Assembly: GCF_000613885.1 (NCBI RefSeq)
Contig: NZ_BAJV01000010.1
Coordinates: 62,001 to 126,000, forward strand
Source: Asaia prunellae JCM 25354
Lineage (GTDB): Bacteria; Pseudomonadota; Alphaproteobacteria; Acetobacterales; Acetobacteraceae
DNA: 64,000 nucleotides
Reading direction: 5' to 3'
The position numbers were made by a program, and so were the translations under genes. Below the pieces are notes generated by a model. That model worked only from the letters and a program-made list of their open reading frames with translations. It searched no databases and was not told where the DNA came from. Shown here piece after piece: positions 46,116 through 55,049 of this stretch. The number at the start of each line of letters is the position of its first letter. Position 1 is the first letter of the stretch.

Positions 46116-47252
46116 ATGGCCAAGGCTGCGACGACACGAACGCCCGGAACAAAAACGGCTACCCCAAAAACCAGTATGGCCCGGACGACGGTCAGATCAG
46201 CCCCCAAAGCCGAGCGCAGGACGGTAGCGGTCATCATTCCGTTCTATAACGGTGCTCGCTATATCGAGCGCACTATACGCAGTGTGCAGACGCAGACCGT
46301 CAAGGTGGATGAATTTGTCATTGTCGATGATGGCTCGACTGAGGCTGAAGCAGCTTCACTGCGTGCAATTGCTGCCCAATATGATGTGCAGGTGCATCGT
46401 AAGGAGAATGGTGGGCAGGGAAGTGCGCGCAATCTTGGCGTTTCTCTGACCAAGTCTGCTTATATCTGTTTTCTTGACCAGGACGATTTCTTTCTCAGAA
46501 ATCATGTCGAACTGCTTGTGGGGCAGATTCCCGAACGGGACCCGCATTTCGGCTGGGTCTATGGTGAGTTAATGGAGGCCGATGAGGACGGCCATATCGT
46601 CGCGACTTCGATCGCCTCACGCTATAGCAAACATCCGAAATCCTCGATTGAAGATCTCCTGGAGCGGGATATGCATATTCTGCCTTCAGCCTCGATTATC
46701 AGCCGTTTAGCTTTCGAAGCCGTTGGTGGCTTTGATTCCCAGTTCATGGGTTACGAGGATGATGATCTTTTCCTCAGGATTTTTCGTGCCGGATATACCA
46801 ACTATTTCTTCCCGGACGCTGTGACGGTCTGGTGTATCAACAAGAACAGTACGTCTTACAGCATCAGGATGAGCCGTAGTCGGATGCTTTATATCCGCAA
46901 GCTCTGTGCGCTTTTTGCCTCGGATCCGGAACGCCGTAGTGTCTATATACGCGATCTAGTTTTTCCCAGATTCTGTAATCTGATCGCAGGAGAGGCTTTC
47001 AAGTCGATCTATTTCGCGCGCTACGACCATGAAATCAGAATGGCGCGGCATCGTGACGAACTGGTCGACATGCTTGACGAATTTGCAGGGCTTATGGCGG
47101 CTAATACACGTCTGCGTATAGAAGATCGCGCCCGCCTACGGCTGTTCCGGTTCTGCTTGCGCCCCAGATCGCGGAAACTGCTGGTCGTGCCTTATGCAAT
47201 TGCCCGGGTGCTCCGCAAATTCGGTTTGGGATTTACGCGTCGTCAGCGTTAG
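46116..47252 (+). CDS. Glycosyltransferase family 2 protein
   Basis: 378 residues. After a basic, Thr/Ala-rich lead of about 35 residues the GT2 core begins: VAVIIPFYNGARYIERTIRSV, EFVIVDDGSTEAEA (UDP-binding Asp), NGGQGSARNLGVSLTKSAYICFLDQDDFF (the DQDD replaces DxD) and GGFDSQFMGYEDDDLFLRIFRAGY (catalytic ED). Likely extends a surface glycan. The ATG at 46116 follows AAGG; upstream frame codons are considered untranslated. Confidence 0.9.
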   Translation: MAKAATTRTPGTKTATPKTSMARTTVRSAPKAERRTVAVIIPFYNGARYIERTIRSVQTQTVKVDEFVIVDDGSTEAEAASLRAIAAQYDVQVHRKENGGQGSARNLGVSLTKSAYICFLDQDDFFLRNHVELLVGQIPERDPHFGWVYGELMEADEDGHIVATSIASRYSKHPKSSIEDLLERDMHILPSASIISRLAFEAVGGFDSQFMGYEDDDLFLRIFRAGYTNYFFPDAVTVWCINKNSTSYSIRMSRSRMLYIRKLCALFASDPERRSVYIRDLVFPRFCNLIAGEAFKSIYFARYDHEIRMARHRDELVDMLDEFAGLMAANTRLRIEDRARLRLFRFCLRPRSRKLLVVPYAIARVLRKFGLGFTRRQR

Positions 47253-47275
47253 GACGGCGCGCCCGATGCCGGAGA

Positions 47276-47851
47276 TCAGATGGTTTTGGGTAGATCGAAG
47301 CCGGTAATTTTCCAGCGCCACTGTTCGAATTTCATGTGAACGATTGTCGGTTTATGACCGGGAGTAGTGGCGAGACTGGCATCGAAGCACTGCGGTGAGA
47401 CGAAATGCGCCGAGAGGCGATTGTACAGTTCCCTCAGACCGAATGTGGGGGGAGTTGCAGTCGTACTGATCATCTGGGACGCCATGGTCATCAGCGTTTC
47501 AGGCGTCAGCCGCGTATCAATGGCGTGAGAGACGGCGCTTGTAGCGAAGGAAGAACCGAAATCGGGCAGGTCATCAGCAGCAGGGGGAGGCCCGATCAGC
47601 TCATCAACGGCCTCGGTTTTGAGATTGCTGGTCAGGGCGCTCCAGTCGATATGCTGGGAGAGTGTGACGGTATCATGATTGCGCAGAGCTGAAGAGAGGG
47701 ACCAAAGCGCGAGATAAGGCGAAAGCGCGTAGATGCAGGCTGTTGCAACAAAAAGAGCCCCGAAGATATGGGGTACACGCTTGCGCGAAGGCCATGTCAG
47801 TCTCGTCTGAAAGGCTGCGACGTCGAAGGGCAGTTCGGCGGGGTCTCTCAT
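47276..47851 (-). CDS. DUF2939 domain membrane-anchored protein
   Basis: 191 residues. One membrane helix (IFGALFVATACIYALSPYLALW) leads to the DUF2939 core: SLSSALRNHDTVTLSQHIDWSALTSNLKTE, MTMASQMIST and FGLRELYNRLSAHF, ending in KFEQWRWKITGFDLPKTI. A periplasmic domain of unknown role. It converges with the GT2 gene (24-base gap) and is divergent from moeB. Confidence 0.8.
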   Translation of the reverse strand: MRDPAELPFDVAAFQTRLTWPSRKRVPHIFGALFVATACIYALSPYLALWSLSSALRNHDTVTLSQHIDWSALTSNLKTEAVDELIGPPPAADDLPDFGSSFATSAVSHAIDTRLTPETLMTMASQMISTTATPPTFGLRELYNRLSAHFVSPQCFDASLATTPGHKPTIVHMKFEQWRWKITGFDLPKTI

Positions 47852-48062
47852 GGCGTTTCTCTAAGATACTGGCAGAAAGGACATACACGCACGACCATCG
47901 TGCGCTCTTATCGATCAGGCCGGCAATAAATGTCGTTCCAGATGGCAGGGACTCTGTTTTCTTTGATGAACAAGACTATTCTATTGGATGGTACCGGCTT
48001 TTGTCATCTAAATCCTGAGAGCCCGTGAAGTTTTCTCCTGAACCCGGATTTCCTTTATCATC

Positions 48063-48842
48063 ATGTCGTTTAATTCCCTTGATCTGGCTTTTTCCGACGA
48101 CGCCCTTCACCGTTATTCGCGGCATATCCTGTTGCCGGAAGTCGGAGCTTCGGGGCAGGCTACCCTGCGCGACTCGTCGGTACTGATTATCGGGGCAGGA
48201 GGGCTCGGTAGCCCCGTCGCACTTTATCTGGCCGCTGCCGGAATCGGACGTATAGGCATTGTGGATAACGATAATGTCGAGCTGAGCAATCTGCAGCGTC
48301 AGATCATTTTTGGCACGAATGATGTGGGGCATGGCAAGGCCGAGCGTGCCGGATCGCGGCTTGCCGTACTCAATCCCGAAATAGAGATTGTGACCCATAG
48401 TCTGCGTGTTGGTTCTGAAAATCTTCCTTCTCTCGTCAGCACCTATGATCTTGTGTGTGATGGCAGTGATAATTTCGCTACCCGCTATGCCGTGGCCGAT
48501 TCATGCTGGGCTTCCGGAAAGACCCTAGTTTCCGGCGCGGTGCAGCGCTTTGAAGGAACAGTCTCGACATTCGCCCCTGCGACAGGAGGGCCATGTTACC
48601 GGTGTCTGTATTCCGATGCTGATGAGAATGAGGCCCTGAGCTGTGGTCAGGCGGGTATTTTTGGTGCTGTTACCGGGGTGATCGGTACGCTCATGGCAAC
48701 CGAGGCCCTCAAGGAAATACTGTCTCTCGGCAGGGGACTCAGTGGACGTGTGCTGGTCTGGAATGCGCTGGACGCCGTATTCCGCAGTTTCGATCTGCCG
48801 GTTGATCCTGAATGCAGCTGTTGCAGCCGGGGGAAAGTATGA
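48063..48842 (+). CDS. moeB: HesA/MoeB/ThiF family adenylyltransferase
   Basis: 259 residues. It activates the C-terminus of a ubiquitin-like sulfur carrier (MoaD or ThiS) by adenylation. The signature set is RYSRHILLPEVGASGQATLRDSSVLIIGAGGLGSPVALYLAAAG (ATP loop), DNVELSNLQRQIIF, and SDNFATRY. Two zinc CxxC pairs are CYRC and CSCC. MoeB and ThiF are hard to separate; neither moaD nor thiS is adjacent. Its stop overlaps the next gene by four bases. Confidence 0.88.
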   Translation: MSFNSLDLAFSDDALHRYSRHILLPEVGASGQATLRDSSVLIIGAGGLGSPVALYLAAAGIGRIGIVDNDNVELSNLQRQIIFGTNDVGHGKAERAGSRLAVLNPEIEIVTHSLRVGSENLPSLVSTYDLVCDGSDNFATRYAVADSCWASGKTLVSGAVQRFEGTVSTFAPATGGPCYRCLYSDADENEALSCGQAGIFGAVTGVIGTLMATEALKEILSLGRGLSGRVLVWNALDAVFRSFDLPVDPECSCCSRGKV

Positions 48843-49216
48843 CGCGCATGATGGGGATTCTCCTGGCTGATCGCTCTTTCGAGCGCGCTCATCACGCTTT
48901 TGTGCTTGCTGCCGGTTCTCTAGCTCTGGGGCGTGAGGTTGTTCTGTTTGCAGGGGGTCTTGCGGTGGAGGCTTTGCGTCAGGATTGGTCAGGTCTTGAG
49001 GGCGCCGCGCTGGATCACCGGTTTCAGGAAAGCGGTGTGGCAGGTTTTGAGACCCTTCGAGCAGCCTTTTTCGAGCTGGGTGGCGAGATGCTGGCCTGCG
49101 AAGCCGGCATGAAAGTGGCGGGACTTGGCGAAGAGGATCTATGTGCCGGAGTTCGTGTCTGCGGGGTTACGAGTTTTTTGCAAAGAACAGCTGAAGCTCA
49201 GATTTTAAGCTTGTAG
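48839..49216 (+). CDS. DsrE-like small protein
   Basis: 125 residues: MGILLADRSFERAHHAFVLAAGSLALGREVVLFAGGLAVEAL resembles the DsrE/DsrF beta-alpha start. GGEMLACEAGMKVAGLGEEDLCAGVRVCGVTSFLQ has three Cys in the positions typical of small sulfur-relay proteins. Overlap with moeB (ATGA) suggests linked roles in sulfur transfer, which is inference. Confidence 0.7.
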   Translation: MTRMMGILLADRSFERAHHAFVLAAGSLALGREVVLFAGGLAVEALRQDWSGLEGAALDHRFQESGVAGFETLRAAFFELGGEMLACEAGMKVAGLGEEDLCAGVRVCGVTSFLQRTAEAQILSL

Positions 49217-49265
49217 GGCAGTCGCCCTCTTGCCCGAAGCGTCACAACTTGGCACCCATGCACCC

Positions 49266-50212
49266 ATGAAGACATTTCGCATCGTCTATGGCATCGGGCT
49301 GACGATTCTGCTGCCATTCGGCACTATGGCAGTTGCCGCGCCACAGACGGCAAAACACCCTGCACATCATCACAAGCATGAAGCTGCATCTTCAGCCAGC
49401 GCGAAAACCGCTGCCCATGAGACTGCAGCGCATCATAAAAAGAGTGCAGGCAAGAAACACAAAGCGCCCATACCTCCAGGGAGGCACGGCAGACCAGGTC
49501 TCATGCTGCGGGCCGTCATCATACCCGTACTGCTGTCGCGGCAGCAGGGGTTGCGGCGGGTGCTGCTGCAGTCGCTGCGCAACCGGTACCTCCCGCGGCC
49601 GATGACGCTGCTGCTGCAGCGGCTGCGCCGGATGCGCCTCCTCAGGACAAGGGAACCAATACAGGCCTCCCTCTGCCGCGCTTTGCAGCGATGCGCGCTG
49701 ACAAGGTATTCATGCGCAAGGGACCTGGTCAGCGTTATCCTATTGAATGGGTCTATCACCGTCGTGGCCTGCCTGTGGAAGTCGAGCGTGAATTCGATGT
49801 CTGGCGCCTTATCGAGGATTCGGACGGTATGAAAGGCTGGGTGCATCAGGCAACACTTGTTGGCCAGCGCACTTTCGTCATTCCCGGTCAGCCTCCCGAG
49901 GGGCATGCAGCGGCTGTCGGTGAGGCTTCTGCCAAATCGGGTGATGTCATCGGCAAGGCCGATGCACGGGTTCTTGGCTATGTGCCTGGTGACAGCGAAG
50001 CCCGTCAGCGTCAGGGCGATACGCTGCTTTACGGCCAGGCCGATGAAAACAGTGCGGTCATTGCCGTGTTGCAGCCGGGAACCGTTGGTACGCTCAAGCT
50101 GTGCCCGCAGGGGTCGACATGGTGCAAGGTGGTGGTCAAGGGCTATACGGGATGGCTCCCCAGGCGCGTGTTCTGGGGGCTGTTGCCAGGAGAGACGCTT
50201 CAGCCTAGCTGA
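49266..50212 (+). CDS. Exported SH3-domain protein with low-complexity linker, with one frame break
   Basis: An N-terminal signal (TFRIVYGIGLTILLPFGTMAVAA) is followed by a His/Lys/Ala-rich stretch (HHHKHEAASSASAKTAAHET) and an Ala/Pro-rich linker, then bacterial SH3-type repeats: MRADKVFMRKGPGQRYPIEW, then FDVWRLIEDSDGMKGWVHQATLVGQR and TWCKVVVKGYTGWLPRRVFWGL. The frame breaks near 49495; one added base gives 315 residues. SH3 proteins of this kind usually bind the cell wall. It lies nine bases before pyk, probably by chance of packing. Confidence 0.75.
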
Positions 50213-50221
50213 GGCTATGAT

Positions 50222-51727
50222 ATGCAACGTGCAGCAATCGTATCGGAGATCAGTATGACATTCTCGCCTCAGGCAGCTTCGGCTCAGGGTATGGGATTGA
50301 AAAAAGAGGCCGAACAGCGCCGCACGAAGATCGTCGCGACCCTGGGGCCGGCTTCCTCTACACATGAGATGATCCGTACACTGGCTCTGGCCGGAGCGGA
50401 CGTGTTCCGTCTGAATTTCTCGCATGGCTCTCATGAGGATCATGCCAAGCGTCACGCCACCATTCGTGATGTTGAGGCCGAGCTGGGCCGTCCCTTGGCC
50501 GTTCTGGCTGATATGCAGGGGCCGAAGCTGCGTGTAGGCACTTTTGCCGAAGGCAAGGTGGAGCTGGTCGAAGGCGCGCGTTTCCGCCTTGATCTGGATC
50601 GGACACCGGGTGACGCACGTCGCGCTTGTCTGCCGCATCCCGAGATCATGCGGGCAGCAGAACCCGGTAGCCGTCTGCTGCTTGATGACGGCAAGATGCG
50701 TTTGCGTGTCATCTCCTGCGATGAGACGCATATGGAGACCGAAGTCGAGATCGGTGGCTGGCTTTCCGAGCGCAAGGGTGTGAACGTACCTGATGTGGTA
50801 CTGCCCATTCCGGCCCTGACCGAAAAGGACCATAAGGATTTCACCTTCGCACTGGATCTTGGTGTTGAATATGTAGCGCTTTCCTTCGTGCAGCGTCCTG
50901 AAGACGTGCAGGAAGCGAAAGACATCGCCAAGGGTCGTGCCTGGATCATGACCAAGCTTGAAAAGCCGCAGGCGATGGAGCGTCTGAGCGACATCATTGC
51001 TCTTTCCGATGCCGTCATGGTGGCGCGTGGCGATCTGGGTGTGGAGCTTCCGGCCGAAGAAGTTCCGATCGAACAGAAGCGTGCGATCCGCGAGGCGCGC
51101 TTTCAGGGCAAGCCGGTCATCGTGGCCACGCAGATGCTTGAAAGCATGATCACGTCGCCGACGCCGACCCGTGCAGAAGTATCCGACGTGTCCAATGCCG
51201 TGTTCGATGGCACTGACGCTGTGATGTTGTCTGCCGAGAGTGCAGCCGGCAAATATCCGCGTGAAGCCGTGGAAGTGATGGCTCGCGTGACCCGTCGCGT
51301 CGAGAATGATCTCGAATGGCGCATGCAGGAAGAAGCTCTGCGTCCCGATAGTGACGGCACGACGGGTGGGGCTATCGCCGAGGCGGCCTGGCATGTTGCC
51401 CAATCCGTTTCGGCAGCGGTAATCGTGGTCTATACCCAGAGTGGCCGTGGTGCATTGCAGATTGCTCGTGAGCGTCCTGAATGCCCGGTGCTGGCCCTGA
51501 CCCCGGATGACGAGACAGCACGTCGTCTGAATATGGTCTGGGGTGTACGCGCCATGTCGGTTGGTCAGGAAACACCGGTCTATGGTGTTGAAGGTGTGGT
51601 TGATCAGGCTGTTGGTCTGGCCGTATCTGAAGGCTATGCCGAAAAGGGTGACAAGCTGGTTCTGCTTGTCGGTCTTCCTTTCGGTCAGCAGGGTTCGACC
51701 AACACGCTGCGCGTGGTTACTATCTGA
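50222..51727 (+). CDS. pyk: Pyruvate kinase
   Basis: 501 residues. TKIVATLGPASSTHEMIRTL, VFRLNFSHGSHEDH (K+ and ATP site), VLADMQGPKLRVG, the active site IMTKLEKPQAMERL (Lys), DAVMVARGDLGVELPAEEVP (Mg-site Glu/Asp) and MITSPTPTRAEVSDVSNAVFDGTDAVMLSAESAAGKYP are all conserved. Converts PEP and ADP to pyruvate and ATP. ATG 50222 (GAGG upstream) and ATG 50255 (GGAG six bases upstream) are both possible starts; the first 35 residues are not conserved. Confidence 0.96.
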   Translation: MQRAAIVSEISMTFSPQAASAQGMGLKKEAEQRRTKIVATLGPASSTHEMIRTLALAGADVFRLNFSHGSHEDHAKRHATIRDVEAELGRPLAVLADMQGPKLRVGTFAEGKVELVEGARFRLDLDRTPGDARRACLPHPEIMRAAEPGSRLLLDDGKMRLRVISCDETHMETEVEIGGWLSERKGVNVPDVVLPIPALTEKDHKDFTFALDLGVEYVALSFVQRPEDVQEAKDIAKGRAWIMTKLEKPQAMERLSDIIALSDAVMVARGDLGVELPAEEVPIEQKRAIREARFQGKPVIVATQMLESMITSPTPTRAEVSDVSNAVFDGTDAVMLSAESAAGKYPREAVEVMARVTRRVENDLEWRMQEEALRPDSDGTTGGAIAEAAWHVAQSVSAAVIVVYTQSGRGALQIARERPECPVLALTPDDETARRLNMVWGVRAMSVGQETPVYGVEGVVDQAVGLAVSEGYAEKGDKLVLLVGLPFGQQGSTNTLRVVTI

Positions 51728-51737
51728 AACAGCCCGG

Positions 51738-51756
51738 GGCGGGGCATGACCCCGCC
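51738..51756 (+). terminator. GC-rich hairpin after pyk
   Basis: GGCGGGG-CATGA-CCCCGCC, seven perfect pairs, 11 bases after the pyk stop codon. It lacks a T-run, so it is a probable but not classic terminator. Confidence 0.55.
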
Positions 51757-51772
51757 GACATATCGGCTATCT

Positions 51773-51823
51773 CCATTCCTTCGTGAAAGGCTTTCCTGAT
51801 GTGGAGCCTTTCACAGGGAATGG
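51773..51823. repeat. Long imperfect inverted repeat between convergent pyk and tyrA
   Basis: CCATTCC (51773) and GTGAAAGGCT (51783-51792) pair with AGCCTTTCAC (51805-51814) and GGAATGG (51817-51823), a 17-pair stem with a small internal loop and a 12-base apical loop. It lies 30 bases past the tyrA stop on the minus strand. No T-run flanks it on either side. Confidence 0.6.
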
Positions 51824-51852
51824 AAAAATCCCTTTGGTGACATTCTCTGAAA

Positions 51853-52740
51853 TCAGGCCTGGCGGTTTTCCAGGAGGCTGCGTCGAATGCGACGACCGCG
51901 GGAGATCGTTTCGACGATTGTTTTCTCGTCGCCTTCGCGTATGGCTTTGGCCATGGCCGCGGCATCCTGGCTGAAACGATCCAGAACGCCGAGCAGAGCG
52001 TCGCTGTTGTTCAGGAAGATATCGCGCCACATTGTCGGATCCGAAGCGGCAATACGGGTGAAATCCCGAAAGCCTGAAGCTGCAAAATCAAGGACCTCGG
52101 CGCGCATGTCTTCAGCCAGAGTGTCGGCGGTGCCGCAGATGGTAAAGGCAATGAGGTGTGGCAGGTGACTCACCATGGCACAGATCGTATCGTGATGATC
52201 GACATCCATGATACGGATGCGTGCGCCCATCGCCCGCCAGAAAGCAGCAATGCGGTCAATGGCTTCCTGGGGGGCCTTGGCGGCAGGCGTCAGAAGGCAC
52301 CAGCGATCTTCAAAAAGCGTGGCGAAACCAGCATCAGGGCCCGAATGCTCCGTGCCGGCCATCGGGTGTGCCGGAACATAGGGGATATCGTCGCGCAGGT
52401 GTGGCATCAGGGCATCGACAACGCTTCGTCGCGTTGATCCCACATCGGTCAGAATTGCACCTGGCTTCATATAAGGCAGGATCGTGCCGGCAACAGGAGC
52501 GATGGCCCCGACCGGGACGCAGAGCATGACGCAGTCGGCCTCTGCCACGGCTTTGGGTATATCATCGGTGATGATATCGCCCAGATCGAGGCAGCGTATC
52601 CGTTCAAGAACTGCCGGATCACGGTCGGCCACGATGATCCTGTCAACCAGGCCAGGATCGGTGCGCAGACGCCGCAATACCGAAGAGCCGATCAGTCCGG
52701 GTCCGATGACGCAGAACGTCCTGAAAAGAGGTATCGTCAC
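51853..52740 (-). CDS. tyrA: Prephenate/arogenate dehydrogenase
   Basis: 295 residues. The Rossmann motif FCVIGPGLIGSSVLRRL binds NAD(P). MLCVPVGAIAPVAGTILPYM, TDVGSTRRSVVDAL, PAHPMAGTEHSGPDAG (active-site His region) and VSHLPHLIAFTI are family hallmarks, and the C-terminal helices include FRDFTRIAASDPTMWRDIFLNN. It makes the tyrosine precursor. It starts with ATG overlapping the hpnL stop by four bases; no ACT regulatory domain follows. Confidence 0.94.
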   Translation of the reverse strand: MTIPLFRTFCVIGPGLIGSSVLRRLRTDPGLVDRIIVADRDPAVLERIRCLDLGDIITDDIPKAVAEADCVMLCVPVGAIAPVAGTILPYMKPGAILTDVGSTRRSVVDALMPHLRDDIPYVPAHPMAGTEHSGPDAGFATLFEDRWCLLTPAAKAPQEAIDRIAAFWRAMGARIRIMDVDHHDTICAMVSHLPHLIAFTICGTADTLAEDMRAEVLDFAASGFRDFTRIAASDPTMWRDIFLNNSDALLGVLDRFSQDAAAMAKAIREGDEKTIVETISRGRRIRRSLLENRQA

Positions 52741-53795
52741 GACGCTTTGCTCCTGGTGACAGGGTCAGCATAATCGAGGGTGTCTGAAGGTTTGGTTTCG
52801 GTCTTCCCCTTGCGCAGGCGGTGCATCTCCGAGATCTGCCACAGCGCCATGACCGGAATGCCGATGGCAATGTCGCGACCGCGACGCAGGAGGGAGAGAC
52901 CAAGGGAGATTTCGGCTTCAACCCCGAAAAAATAACCAAGCGCGACATAAGCGGCTTCCTGGACACCGAGCGCAGCGGGTACGAGGAAAGAGGCAGACAT
53001 TATGCCGCAAACAACACCCTCGATAGCAACAGCGCCGAGAAAGCCAATATGGGCGCCGAGTAGCTCCAGAGAGAGCCAGGTGACGGCAGCTCCACCAAGC
53101 CAGCAGAAAAGATGAATGAGTGCGCCGCTGGCGATGCGGGCGGGGCGGGCCCAAAGCAGATCAAGCTGGGCCTGAAATGTATCCATGTTGTCGATGAGTG
53201 TCGTACGCCAGCCTTCGGCAATATGACGGCCGAGAAAACGTGCTGCGTGATGAATGGCCACACCGCCGCGTTGCTGTGTCCAGATAAAACCGGCAATACC
53301 CAATGCCAGAAGACCCATGCCGCCGAGTACTGGCCAGGTGAATTTGTTGGTGCCGGTATGGTCGAACAGACATACCAGAGCGATGATCACGAAAACGATC
53401 TGGCCAAGAACTTCGGTAGTAATATCAACGATATTGGTTGCGACAGCAGCAGGCCATTGCAGAGGGCCGAGTTTGCGGCTGAGTGTGGGCATGCTGCAGG
53501 TGGCGCGAATGCCGATCACCATGCCGCCAAGCTGGGAAAAGGGCAGGCAATTGCCTGCGGCGTCGCGAACGGCTCGGGAGGCGATCGCGCGGAAAAGTCC
53601 GATTTCAGGGCAGGCAGAATACCAGGAGATGCCAAGCCCGACATCTATGAGAACCTGCCCGCCGACAATGGCCAGAAACCCTCCAACCCCTATGCGTTGC
53701 ATGGCACTGAACACATGACCTATGCCGAGCCAGGCCATGATGCCCGTAAGCAGAGCGAGGCCGAGCAGGGAAAGGATGAGAGTCAGTGTTTTCAA
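52737..53795 (-). CDS. hpnL: HpnL-like hopanoid-associated integral membrane protein
   Basis: About 352 residues with about eight hydrophobic helices. Conserved points of the lysylphosphatidylglycerol-synthase-TM/HpnL family are RAVRDAAGNCLPFSQLGGMVIGIRA and VEGVVCGIMSASFLVPAALGVQEAAYVALG (seen here as IEGVVCG...). HpnL is proposed to act in hopanoid transport. No ATG occurs before the first helix; TTG at 53795 (LKTLTLILSLLG) and TTG at 53843 are candidates. It is coupled to tyrA and divergent from hpnA, consistent with a hopanoid role. Confidence 0.82.
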   Translation of the reverse strand: MKTLTLILSLLGLALLTGIMAWLGIGHVFSAMQRIGVGGFLAIVGGQVLIDVGLGISWYSACPEIGLFRAIASRAVRDAAGNCLPFSQLGGMVIGIRATCSMPTLSRKLGPLQWPAAVATNIVDITTEVLGQIVFVIIALVCLFDHTGTNKFTWPVLGGMGLLALGIAGFIWTQQRGGVAIHHAARFLGRHIAEGWRTTLIDNMDTFQAQLDLLWARPARIASGALIHLFCWLGGAAVTWLSLELLGAHIGFLGAVAIEGVVCGIMSASFLVPAALGVQEAAYVALGYFFGVEAEISLGLSLLRRGRDIAIGIPVMALWQISEMHRLRKGKTETKPSDTLDYADPVTRSKAS

Positions 53796-54047
53796 GGTTG
53801 GTCTTGTCCGAACGATGCAGGGTTGCGTGAAAGCTTCGCGCAATCCGTAAACGGGGGAGGTTTCTGCGGCACCTTCCAGAGTATGTCGCGCTGTCTCGTG
53901 TTCGCGGCTGTCTACACCAGACAGTCAGCTTTCGCTACTCCAAGGCTGAATATGACGAAAAAGCCATCCCCTTGCAGGTTGCTTGAATGTGTGCGGGCGG
54001 TATGGTGCAAAATCAATTTATAATAGACGAAAGCATCAGAGCCTATC

Positions 54048-55049
54048 ATGAGCGAATACACGCTGATTACCGGGGCAACCGGTTTTGTGGGCTCAGCTGT
54101 CGCACGTATTCTCAAGCAGCGAGGGCACAGGATCAGACTGCTGGTTCGTGCCGGTGCAGATCTCTCAAATCTCGAAGGGCTTGATGCCGATCTGGTGATT
54201 GGCGATCTGACTGCCCCCGAAAGCTTTGGGCCGGCTCTCGCCGATTGTCGTTATCTGTTCCATGTCGCTGCCGATTATCGTCTCTGGGTGCCGGATCCGG
54301 CAGTCATGATGCGTGCCAATGTGGAAGGAACGCGGCGCCTCATGATGGCGGCTCTCGATGCAGGGGTGGAGCGTGTCGTCTATTGCTCTTCTGTTGCCGC
54401 TCTGGGTCTGACCAAGGACGGTACTCCTGCCAGTGAAGTGACCCCTGTGACTGAACATGATGTCATCGGGGTCTATAAGCTGTCGAAATATCGTGCTGAG
54501 CAGGAAGTGCTGAAACTGGTGCGGGAGCATGGTCTGCCTGCTGTGATCGTCAATCCCTCCACGCCGGTTGGTCCGCGAGATATCAAGCCCACACCAACCG
54601 GTCAGATGATTGTGGACGTGGCTTCGGGCAACATGCCTGCCTATGTCGATAGCGGTCTCAATATTGTTCATGTTGATGATGTGGCCGAAGGTCATGCGCT
54701 GGCGCTCGAGAAGGGCGTAATTGGCGAAAAATACATTCTCGGTGGTGAGAACTACATGCTCGGCGATTTTTTCTCGCTGATCAGTGAAGTGGCCTGCGTC
54801 AAGCCGCCGCGTATCAGGCTCAGGCAGTCCTGGTTGCAGCCGGTTGCAGTCGTATCCGAGTGGATGGCACGTGGTTTTGGTATCGAGCCGCGGGTAACGC
54901 GAGAGACGCTTGCGATGTCGAAGAAGAAAATGTTCTTCACATCGCTGAAGGCACAGGAGCAGCTTGGTTATGCGCCGCGTCCGGCGCGAGAGGCTGTGGC
55001 CGATGCGATAACCTGGTTTCGTGAACATGGGCGGGTCTCCACGAAATGA
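54048..55049 (+). CDS. hpnA: Hopanoid-associated sugar epimerase HpnA
   Basis: 333 residues, an extended SDR: TLITGATGFVGSAVARIL (NAD motif), LFHVAADYRLWVPDPAVMMRANVEGTRRL, VYCSSVAALGL, and YKLSKYRAEQEVL with the YxxxK catalytic pair. ADYRLWVPDP and VNPSTPVGPRDIKPTPTG are HpnA signatures. Overlaps hpnB by four bases (ATGA). First gene of the plus-strand hopanoid run; its role in side-chain modification is by association. Confidence 0.94.
   Translation: MSEYTLITGATGFVGSAVARILKQRGHRIRLLVRAGADLSNLEGLDADLVIGDLTAPESFGPALADCRYLFHVAADYRLWVPDPAVMMRANVEGTRRLMMAALDAGVERVVYCSSVAALGLTKDGTPASEVTPVTEHDVIGVYKLSKYRAEQEVLKLVREHGLPAVIVNPSTPVGPRDIKPTPTGQMIVDVASGNMPAYVDSGLNIVHVDDVAEGHALALEKGVIGEKYILGGENYMLGDFFSLISEVACVKPPRIRLRQSWLQPVAVVSEWMARGFGIEPRVTRETLAMSKKKMFFTSLKAQEQLGYAPRPAREAVADAITWFREHGRVSTK

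Noticed and set aside
49433-51403. A 656-codon open frame on the minus strand across the SH3 gene and pyk
   Set aside because: It is antisense to pyk, which is conserved end to end. The translated composition (many His, Arg, Cys) fits no fold, and such long antisense frames are common where codon third positions are GC-rich.
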